Source: OMOG01 sp041485845
GTDB lineage: Bacteria; Acidobacteriota; Terriglobia; Bryobacterales; Bryobacteraceae
NCBI GenBank assembly: GCA_041485845.1
Contig: JBGPKH010000587.1
Span: 1 to 5,722, forward strand
DNA: 5,722 bases
Direction of reading: 5' to 3'
Positions 1 to 4,695 of this stretch are shown piece by piece (the first letter of the stretch is position 1; every line of letters begins with the position of its first letter). Under the pieces are notes generated by a model. That model was not told where the DNA came from, did no database searches, and saw nothing but the letters and a program-made list of their open reading frames with translations. The position numbers and the translations under genes are program-made.

Positions 1-290
1 CCGGCGATCACTTCCCGCCGTCCCTGCACGAACTTCAGCGGATCTTTGCCGGCCGACGAATCGAACTGCGTCCCATCGCGCAGCCAGCCCGTGTAATGGA
101 CGGTGTACTGCTGGCCGGGAAGGGCGGGCGCGCCGGTCCCCGTTTTAACATCGATGTATCGCAGCGTGGCTTGTTCCGTGACCGCGCCTGAAACCGCGGG
201 AACCGAAGCCGGCATTTTGGGATCGAACGTCTGCCCGTGCGCCAACCAGGCTGCGTTGACGAGAAGAGCTGCAATCGTAGGGGAGCGCAT
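1..290 (-). CDS. Exported FKBP-type peptidyl-prolyl cis-trans isomerase, N-terminal part (runs off left edge)
   Basis: FKBP isomerases catalyse cis-trans isomerisation of Xaa-Pro bonds and assist protein folding. The 96 complete codons visible begin with a signal-like segment (residues 1-20, hydrophobic IAALLVNAAWLA followed by HGQ), so the product probably acts outside the cytoplasm. From about residue 42 the FKBP fold begins. The stretch YTVHYTGWLRDGTQFDSS (residues 62-79) is the family hallmark, and FVQGRREVIAG matches the strand and loop leading to the conserved Trp, which lies beyond the edge. Equivalents of FKBP12 pocket residues Tyr26, Phe36, Asp37, Phe46, Val55 and Ile56 are seen as Y66, F76, D77, F87, V94 and I95. 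The ATG is the first possible start, because an in-frame TAG lies three codons upstream. No clear Shine-Dalgarno is seen. The gene is divergent from the S41-like gene. Family call is firm; substrate is unknown. Confidence 0.93.
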   Translation of the reverse strand, partial: MRSPTIAALLVNAAWLAHGQTFDPKMPASVPAVSGAVTEQATLRYIDVKTGTGAPALPGQQYTVHYTGWLRDGTQFDSSAGKDPLKFVQGRREVIA

Positions 291-316
291 ATCCGACTAC
301 TCTATCGCACTACTCT
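291..316 (-). repeat. Two tandem 13-bp repeats directly upstream of the FKBP start codon
   Basis: Read on the minus strand, the units are AGAGTAGTGCGAT (304-316) and AGAGTAGTCGGAT (291-303). They match at 11 of 13 positions and the second unit touches the ATG. A looser partial third unit may begin at 317. Two sites 13 bp apart in a 5' region could be an operator or a leader element, but this is inference; no known regulator site is recognised. Confidence 0.55.
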
Positions 317-387
317 GTCGCAACCCAGGCCATTCACCGTTCCCGTAAACCATCCATCAGCGGCTTCCGCCGCTCTTCAGGAAACCT

Positions 388-416
388 TTGCCGCCGCGAA
401 CGCCACCACTTATACT
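388..416 (+). promoter_or_regulatory. Sigma-70-like promoter for the S41-like gene
   Basis: A -35-like TTGCCG (388-393) and a -10-like TATACT (411-416) are separated by exactly 17 bp. The -10 box matches the consensus at 5 of 6 positions and the -35 at 4 of 6. The expected transcription start is near 423, only about 3 bp before the ATG at 426, so the message would have almost no leader. This agrees with the absence of a Shine-Dalgarno before that ATG. Confidence 0.55.
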
Positions 417-425
417 GAGCCTGTC

Positions 426-2342
426 ATGCGATCGCTCTTTTTCGCGCTCTCGCTGCTGATGGCGTCGTCCTCATTCGCGCAGCGTTTCCCGGTGGGAGCC
501 CGGCAGCAGGACCTCAACTACGTCGCCACACAACTTCCCAAGCTTCACGCCAATTTCTTCTTCCAGCTTCAGCCCGCGCAGTTCCAGGCGGCAGTCGACA
601 GTCTCAATGCGAAGATCGCCACGCTGAGCGATACCGGGTTCTACGTGCAGCTCGCAGCGCTGGTGGCCATGGCCGGCGATGCGCACACGGCGCTCGCCCT
701 CAACGGGTCGGCGGCGGCCGCTGTCGGGTTTCAACAGTTCCCGCTGCAATTCCGCTGGCTGGATGACGGCGTTTTCGTGACCAGCGCTCCGGCTCAGTAT
801 TCGCGGGCCGTGGGAAACCGGCTGGTCAAAGTAGGAGACTTTCCGATCGACCAGGCGATCCAGAAGCTGGCCACCGTGATTTCGCACGGCAACGATCAAT
901 GGGTCCACTACATGGCGCAGCAATACCTGGCCGGCCAGCAGGTTCTTCAGGGCCTGGGGCTGGCGCCGGTTGGACCGACTTCGCCCCTCACATTCCGCAC
1001 TCTCGCCGGCAACGAGTTCACGCTCGACGTGGGCACGGAGACAGCCCCGCCGGCGCTCACGGGTCCCAACCCCAACGTGGGGACGATTCCGGATTACCTC
1101 CAGAACTCCGGGTTGAATTACTGGTTCACTTACTTTCCGCAGAATCGGCTGCTTTACTTCAAGTACAACCGGTGTACGGAGATGCCGTCCAATCCGTTCG
1201 CCACCTTCGCGGCGAACGTTCTGCGAACGTTCGATGCCAATCCGGTCGACACCTTCGTGTTCGATTTCCGCGGCAACACAGGGGGCAACGGCTCCGTGAT
1301 CGATCCGCTGCTCGAGGGCATCAAGCAGCGACTTCCGGTCCTGGCATCCAACCCGCGCTTTCGCCTCTACGACGTCATCGACAAGGGGACCTTCTCATCC
1401 GGTAAGCTCAACGCCCAGGATCTGAAGCAGCCGCTGCCACCCGAAGCGGCGGTCTTTTTCCCCGGCGTGGACACCAGCAAGCTGGTCATCTCGATCGGCG
1501 AGCCGACGGGCGGCAAGCCGGCCGAATATGGCGAGGTTCTGCCGTTCACTCTGCCTTCTTCCAATCTGGCCGGTCAATACTCCACCACGTATTTCCCCAA
1601 TCCGGCCTGGGTACCGGATGCTCCGTCGTTCATGCCCGACATTCCGGTGAGCATCCGGTCCACGGACTTCTTCGCGCGATTCGATCCGGTGATGGCCGCC
1701 ATCCTCGCGCGCTCCAACGGCGCGCTCCCGGGGCCATCCGGCAGCGCGATCACGGTGAATGCGGCGAGCTCGCGCGTGGATCAGGGAATCGCGCCGGGCT
1801 CCTACGCATCGGCATACGGCGCGTTTTCGCAGACGCCCGACCAGGTGCTGGTCGCCGGCCTGGCGGGCGCCATCGTGAGTGCGAGTGCATCGCAAGTAAA
1901 CTTCATCGTGCCCGCGAAAGTCTCCACGGGGACGGCCACCATGTCGGTCCGCGCCGGCGGTCAGGAGTTGGCCAGCGGACAAGTCACAATCACCGCCGCC
2001 GGTCCGGGCCTCTTCGTGCAATTCGCCGCGGATCCCGAACAGCCGGGCGCGGTGGAGAACGAAGACTACGCGGTGAACAGCGTCTCGCGTCCGGCCGCCA
2101 GAGGTTCCGTGCTGCAGATCTTCGCCACTGGCTACGGGCCCTTGGATTCCTCGGGCAATGCCCCGGTCCAGGTGTTCCTCGCCGACACTCCCGCCGAGGT
2201 GCTGTACAGCGCTCCAGTCACGGGCCTGCCGGGATTGTGGCAGATCAACGCCCGGGTGCCCGCCGCCATCAGTGGCCAGGCGCCGCTTTTCCTGGTGGCC
2301 GGCGGCCTGGTGAGCAACGCGGTCACGGTGGTGGTTCAATAG
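426..2342 (+). CDS. Secreted S41-peptidase-like protein with C-terminal TIGR03437 domain
   Basis: The product is 638 aa. Residues 1-19 are a signal peptide (MRSLFFALSLLMASSSFAQ, probable cut after SFA). Residues of roughly 20-420 resemble the tail-specific S41 protease family. FVFDFRGNTGGNG (277-289) is the core strand and Gly-rich loop. TFSSGKLNA (322-330) corresponds to the nucleophile segment, with S325 or S324 the candidate serine. GEPTGGKPAEYGE (358-370) is the following conserved loop. No PDZ domain is evident, so activity as a true protease is unproven. Residues from about 439 to 638 form a TIGR03437 domain (ITVNAASSRV to the terminal VTVVVQ), a tail of unknown role common in Solibacter secreted proteins. 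The reading frame is open back to 237, but the start at 426 is chosen because the signal peptide begins there and a promoter sits just upstream. Its 3' end is duplicated downstream. Confidence 0.88.
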   Translation: MRSLFFALSLLMASSSFAQRFPVGARQQDLNYVATQLPKLHANFFFQLQPAQFQAAVDSLNAKIATLSDTGFYVQLAALVAMAGDAHTALALNGSAAAAVGFQQFPLQFRWLDDGVFVTSAPAQYSRAVGNRLVKVGDFPIDQAIQKLATVISHGNDQWVHYMAQQYLAGQQVLQGLGLAPVGPTSPLTFRTLAGNEFTLDVGTETAPPALTGPNPNVGTIPDYLQNSGLNYWFTYFPQNRLLYFKYNRCTEMPSNPFATFAANVLRTFDANPVDTFVFDFRGNTGGNGSVIDPLLEGIKQRLPVLASNPRFRLYDVIDKGTFSSGKLNAQDLKQPLPPEAAVFFPGVDTSKLVISIGEPTGGKPAEYGEVLPFTLPSSNLAGQYSTTYFPNPAWVPDAPSFMPDIPVSIRSTDFFARFDPVMAAILARSNGALPGPSGSAITVNAASSRVDQGIAPGSYASAYGAFSQTPDQVLVAGLAGAIVSASASQVNFIVPAKVSTGTATMSVRAGGQELASGQVTITAAGPGLFVQFAADPEQPGAVENEDYAVNSVSRPAARGSVLQIFATGYGPLDSSGNAPVQVFLADTPAEVLYSAPVTGLPGLWQINARVPAAISGQAPLFLVAGGLVSNAVTVVVQ

Positions 2343-2348
2343 CAGGAC
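2160..2348 (+). repeat. Direct repeat, copy 1 (3' end of the S41-like/TIGR03437 gene)
   Basis: This 189-bp stretch is repeated at 4468-4656, in the same orientation and exactly 2308 bp downstream, without gaps. I count 12 mismatches (about 94% identity). Eight are silent and four fall in three changed codons (T to V, T to A, A to G). Identity runs 6 bp beyond the stop codon (CAGGAC) and then stops abruptly. Confidence 0.95.
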
Positions 2349-2385
2349 CGCCAGAAGGCCGCCGCTACCGATCGGTGTGCCGAGG

Positions 2386-2398
2386 ATGTTCGGAACAT
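2386..2398. repeat. 13-bp perfect palindrome ATGTTCGGAACAT
   Basis: The arms ATGTTC and GAACAT flank one central G. The spacing is too tight for an RNA hairpin, so this looks more like a dimer-binding DNA site than a terminator, although four or more T follow it. It lies 44 bp beyond the stop codon of the S41-like gene and 19 bp before a TTGACA hexamer. No bound regulator can be named. Confidence 0.35.
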
Positions 2399-2602
2399 TT
2401 TTGGAAACATTTTCTCTTGACAAAAACCGACTGTTCTGCGGCGCCTGACTGCAGGGCTGTCCGCTGAACAATCTGGCGCCGGAGATGTCGCGGCTTAGAT
2501 TCCAAACCCCGGTTCATGATCGGACCGCACCCCTTGCGCTTCGCCGGATACTGGCCGACTTGTGGGTGCCGATGCAGAGCACACTTCCTCTAACGCCGTT
2601 TG

Positions 2603-2641
2603 GGGGACCTTTGGGGACCTATCCTCCGGGGACGGGGACTG
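2603..2641 (+). repeat. Cluster of four GGGGAC motifs
   Basis: GGGGAC occurs at 2603-2608, 2613-2618, 2628-2633 and 2634-2639. The last is followed by TG, giving GGGGACTG. Motifs of this form occur in REP-like and element-end sequences of many bacteria, but no REP transposase is in the window. The last unit is one arm of an inverted repeat with 3603-3612. Confidence 0.6.
2632..2641 (+). repeat. Inverted repeat ACGGGGACTG, left arm
   Basis: The ten bases ACGGGGACTG recur exactly, on the minus strand, at 3603-3612. The pair encloses the broken gene at 2684-3359 and about 240 bp upstream of it. It could mark the ends of a small mobile unit or be two dispersed REP-like copies. Confidence 0.4.
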
Positions 2642-2683
2642 CACGAGATCAGTGTGCCAGAACACCGTCCGGGGCCGCCACGC

Positions 2684-3359
2684 TCAGTTAGCGCACCCAA
2701 GCGCTACTCGAAACGCCGGATGAATGACATATATCGGCGTTGCCTGTAGGCCCGTGGCCATTCGGTCAACTCGATGTTGGAACTGATAAGAATATCTCTC
2801 ACCCTCATCTTCAGTCGCCACAAATCCCAGGAAGCCAAACCAGACGAGCAGTTTAAGGATCCTTGCGAGATCCCCTTCAGGAACTCCCGCATCCTGAAGT
2901 TTCCCATATACCTCCGGTCGCGAAAGAAGGTGACGGGAGCCAATGAAAGCATAGAGTACATCAGGATACGCCGGAGAGACGTCCAATGAACGCGAATGTA
3001 GCCAAATCGCTGCATGAAGGTTGCGCATGCAGCCGCGGCTGTCGGTGGGATGCCGGGCCGCATCGATAACTCATGAACGAATGCTCTTGTTGCATCGAGA
3101 CCGTAGACATAGGCTCTCGCGGACAGGTTACGGAGCCGCCCCTCCAAGCGGTCCCGTTGGCACATTGCGCGGAAGGCGCCCCCTTCAAAGCCGTCGGCGG
3201 CAAAGGGTCTGAAGAGGCGCATGCGAAAAGCGCATCGTTGAACTGATCGACGGCGGAGTCGAGGATATGCAAGACGTCACCGGCAAAGTCGCGGTCATTG
3301 TGGTCAATCCAGGGAGCGGGAAGCGAAAGCTCCAAGCGATCGAAAAGGGCCTCATCCAT
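2684..3359 (-). pseudogene. Broken gene for a ~225-aa protein of unknown family (two frameshifts)
   Basis: Protein-like sequence continues through three minus-strand frames in turn. Segment A (3359-3225) begins MDEALFDRLELSLPAPW and ends DQFNDALF. Segment B (about 3222-3070) holds GAFRAMCQRDRLEGRLRNL and ends ATRAFVHEL. Segment C (3070-2684) starts VIDAARHPTD and includes SPAYPDVLYAFIGSRHLL, RPEVYGKLQDAGVP, a hydrophobic WFGFLGFV and the end IHPAFRVALGCAN. Each switch equals loss of one base (or gain of two), near 3225 and near 3071. The start is well supported: GGAG lies six bases upstream of the ATG and an in-frame TAG lies ten codons upstream. The end looks like a winged-helix-type domain, and its IHP-x-F tail is faintly reminiscent of C-termini of large P-loop ATPases, but there is no Walker motif and I cannot name the family. 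A sequencing error at either point cannot be excluded. Confidence 0.6.
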
Positions 3360-3365
3360 TTTATT

Positions 3366-3369
3366 CTCC
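3366..3369 (-). promoter_or_regulatory. Ribosome binding site of the broken gene
   Basis: On the minus strand GGAG is followed by AATAAA and then the ATG at 3359, a standard six-base spacing. This fixes the original start codon of the broken gene and argues that segment A is a true N-terminus, not an internal fragment. Confidence 0.55.
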
Positions 3370-3602
3370 GACCAAGATGCCCTAATCTACCATTAGGCCG
3401 TGCGCCTGAGGCGCCCACCGCGTCCGCGACCCTTTCCGCCATCGTCGGCAATGAGACATGTTACACGTTCCGCGGAAATAGATCCCGCCGAGTCCAAGTC
3501 GGCTTCCGTCCGCTGATTTGGGTTCTGCCAAGTTGACGACGCCCGACCCGTCGAAGCGCAGCCAATGGACCCCCAAGTCGCGATCTGGGAAGCTTGCGGG
3601 AT

Positions 3603-3612
3603 CAGTCCCCGT
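3603..3612 (-). repeat. Inverted repeat ACGGGGACTG, right arm
   Basis: This is the exact reverse complement of 2632-2641. The flanking bases differ after the shared ten, so this is a short motif pair, not a long terminal inverted repeat. Confidence 0.4.
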
Positions 3613-3704
3613 ACCCACTCTGCTTCGCCGATCCCGGACTGTGGCAGCCGGAATTCCGGGCCCGCCGGGCGTGGTGAGACGATCCCGCCATGCAGTACGG
3701 GGGC

Positions 3705-4055
3705 TTATCGAAACCGGATACGGGACGGACCGACGACCGTGAGCCGGCCGGTAAGGTCCATTTCGAGCAATTTGTTTAGCCGCTCGCGCACAAACGCGAT
3801 GACAGCTCCTCGGCCCGAGGTGTCGGGTCGAAACAAGACCACTCCCGCATGTTGGTGAATTGGGTAGCGCTGGAGATTGGCGATACCCTTATCGAGCGTG
3901 AACAGGATCCGATCGGCAGAAAAGGCGGCGTCTACAACTGCTGAGTCAGCCGCACCGCGAAGTCCCTCGTCGATAACCGTGTCGGTATCGTGGCCCAAGC
4001 CACGAAGATCCGTCACCAGTTCAACAGGGAGGTTCTCGTCAAGCTTGAACTTCAC
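3705..4055 (-). CDS. DUF5615 PIN-like protein, probable toxin of a type II toxin-antitoxin pair
   Basis: The product is 116 aa. DUF5615 (Mut7-C / PIN-like) proteins are predicted small RNases acting in the cytoplasm and held inactive by the partner antitoxin. It opens with KFKLDENLP (residues 2-10), the family signature, with D6 and E7 as acidic site residues. GHDTDTVIDEGLRG (21-34) and D37 follow, then RILFTLDKGIANL (49-61) with D55, then HAGVVLFRP (69-77). All the expected acidic positions are present, so it looks intact. The start is a GTG that overlaps the stop of the DUF433 gene by four bases (GTGA), typical of translational coupling in such pairs. RNase activity and target are inferred from the family; some DUF5615 proteins have not been tested. 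Confidence 0.85.
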   Translation of the reverse strand: MKFKLDENLPVELVTDLRGLGHDTDTVIDEGLRGAADSAVVDAAFSADRILFTLDKGIANLQRYPIHQHAGVVLFRPDTSGRGAVIAFVRERLNKLLEMDLTGRLTVVGPSRIRFR

Positions 4056-4288
4056 AGTGCCCGGATCGGCACGAGACGTTCTTCGTGCGCCAATTCTGCC
4101 GCATAGGCCAGCGCGGCGTTGATGTGGTCGACACGAAGCGAGGGATAGCTCGCCAAGATCTCATCCTTGCTGGCACCCTCGGCAAGACTGTCGAGTATCA
4201 CCGTGACGGGAATTCGGGTCCCCGTGGCACAGATCTCACCGCCGCAGACGTGTGGGCTACTGCTAAGGAACTCTTGCCATGCCGCCAT
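4052..4288 (-). CDS. DUF433 protein, probable antitoxin of the pair
   Basis: The product is 78 aa, the usual size for a single DUF433 domain. DUF433 is a small helix-turn-helix-like domain found beside DUF5615/PIN-like toxins, where it is expected to bind the toxin and autorepress the operon. Residues 16-66 show the family pattern: GGEICATGTRIPV (16-28), ILDSLAEGASKDEILASYP (31-49) and DHINAALAYAAE (54-65). It is the first gene of the operon, with the toxin gene overlapping its stop, so antitoxin is made first. The start at 4288 is the only in-frame ATG near the domain. There is no strong Shine-Dalgarno before it, so start or expression is somewhat uncertain. A weak -10-like TAAACT lies about 10 bp upstream without a matching -35. 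Confidence 0.83.
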   Translation of the reverse strand: MAAWQEFLSSSPHVCGGEICATGTRIPVTVILDSLAEGASKDEILASYPSLRVDHINAALAYAAELAHEERLVPIRAL

Positions 4289-4455
4289 ATGTCCAGTTTA
4301 CGTGGGTGCTACCCCGACGTCCACTGGATGATCGACTTGGACTCTGTCCCGGTCGACCGCGATCTTTTCAGCGGTCCCGAAGTCCAAATCTGGCAGGCTC
4401 AACCCAGTCGCCGGCGGATTTGGGAACGATAAACGCGCTTGGCTCCGCTGATCAG
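4289..4455. other. Short non-coding stretch between DUF433 and the TIGR03437 remnant
   Basis: No gene is supported. It must hold the promoter of the DUF433/DUF5615 operon (minus strand), but no clear -35/-10 pair stands out. A stretch at about 4383-4430 (plus) bears a loose resemblance to 3490-3545 on the minus strand, which may be a decayed inverted repeat. Confidence 0.4.
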
Positions 4456-4650
4456 GCTTCAGGCCTTGCACCCGTCCAGGTGTTCCTCGCCGACGTTCCC
4501 GCCGAGGTGCTGTACAGCGCTCCGGTCGCGGGCCTGCCGGGCTTATGGCAGATCAACGCCCGGGTGCCCGGCGCCATCAGCGGCCAGGCGCCGCTTTTCC
4601 TGGTGGCGGGCGGCCTGGTGAGCAACGCGGTCACCGTGGTGGTTCAATAG
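4456..4650 (+). pseudogene. Headless C-terminal remnant of a second TIGR03437 domain
   Basis: About 65 codons, from ASGLAPVQVFLADVPAEV to the terminal SNAVTVVVQ and TAG, match the last third of the TIGR03437 domain of the upstream S41-like protein with only three amino-acid differences after the first few residues. Upstream of 4456 the similarity stops, and there is no start codon, ribosome binding site or signal peptide that could make a sensible protein. An open frame does extend back to 4279, but its leading 59 residues resemble nothing. The dominance of silent changes suggests both copies were once selected as protein, so this is more likely the tail of a former neighbouring paralogue than a fresh copy. 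Confidence 0.85.
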
Positions 4651-4656
4651 CAGGAC
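4468..4656 (+). repeat. Direct repeat, copy 2 (TIGR03437 gene end)
   Basis: This is the partner of 2160-2348, at about 94% identity without gaps, ending at the same CAGGAC after the stop codon. The 2.1 kb between the two copies contains the broken gene and the toxin-antitoxin pair. Recombination between the copies would delete that segment and leave one intact S41-like gene followed 48 bp later by the TonB receptor. Confidence 0.95.
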
Positions 4657-4686
4657 TCCCTATCGGCTATCATGAGTAACTGGTTT

Positions 4687-4692
4687 GGAGGA
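4687..4692 (+). promoter_or_regulatory. Ribosome binding site deciding the TonB receptor start
   Basis: GGAGGA lies three bases before the ATG at 4696. A second in-frame ATG at 4672 would add eight residues (MSNWFGGL) but has no ribosome binding site and would place the Shine-Dalgarno inside the gene, so 4696 is preferred. The spacing is a little short. Confidence 0.65.
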
Positions 4693-4695
4693 CTC

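Larger units (their letters stand above)
2349..2683. other. Gene-free stretch between the S41-like gene and the broken minus-strand gene
   Basis: No convincing coding region is seen in about 335 bp. The short open frame at 2485-2691 (plus) has no ribosome binding site and an implausible composition. Contents: a 13-bp palindrome (2386-2398), an AT-rich tract (about 2393-2427), a perfect TTGACA (2417-2422) with no -10 box 17 bp downstream, and a cluster of GGGGAC motifs (2603-2641). No rho-independent terminator with a stem and T-tract was found after the stop at 2342. Confidence 0.6.
3360..3704. other. Stretch without a convincing gene, upstream of the broken gene
   Basis: These about 345 bp contain only weak open frames. 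The minus-strand frame 3618-3382 has a protein-like middle (DLGVHWLRFDGSGVVNLAEP and following Gly-rich residues) but no clear start signal and no family I recognise, so it may be a decayed remnant. The right arm of the ACGGGGACTG inverted repeat (3603-3612) lies here. So does a perfect 12-bp palindrome CCGGAATTCCGG (3648-3659), immediately followed by the dyad GCCCG-C-CGGGC (3660-3670). These sit just downstream of the DUF5615 stop codon on its strand and could contribute to transcript ending, though no T-tract is present. Confidence 0.45.

Noticed and set aside
237..425. Upstream extension of the S41-like gene to an ATG at 237
   Set aside because: The extra 63 residues overlap the divergent FKBP gene, have no domain character, and would bury the clear signal peptide that begins at 426.
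471..923. Minus-strand open frame within the S41-like gene
   Set aside because: Antisense shadow without a start signal or recognisable motif.
2386..2410. Rho-independent terminator after the S41-like gene
   Set aside because: The palindrome has only one base between its arms, too few for a hairpin loop, and the stem is short and not GC-rich.
1395..2471. Long minus-strand open frame opposite the S41-like gene
   Set aside because: Its sequence is Arg/Gly/His-rich and low in structure, as expected for an antisense shadow of a high-GC gene; the plus strand has recognised domains throughout.
2485..2691. Small plus-strand open frame in the insert
   Set aside because: No ribosome binding site, no family resemblance, and it runs through the GGGGAC cluster.
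2704..3222. 172-aa minus-strand open frame as a single intact gene
   Set aside because: Only its first part (to about 3070) looks like protein; after that another frame carries the well-patterned sequence, so the long frame is a by-product of a frameshift.
2349..4467. Integrase, transposase, tRNA or CRISPR array in the insert
   Set aside because: No tyrosine or serine recombinase, DDE motif, cloverleaf-like sequence or regularly spaced repeat array could be found by eye on either strand.
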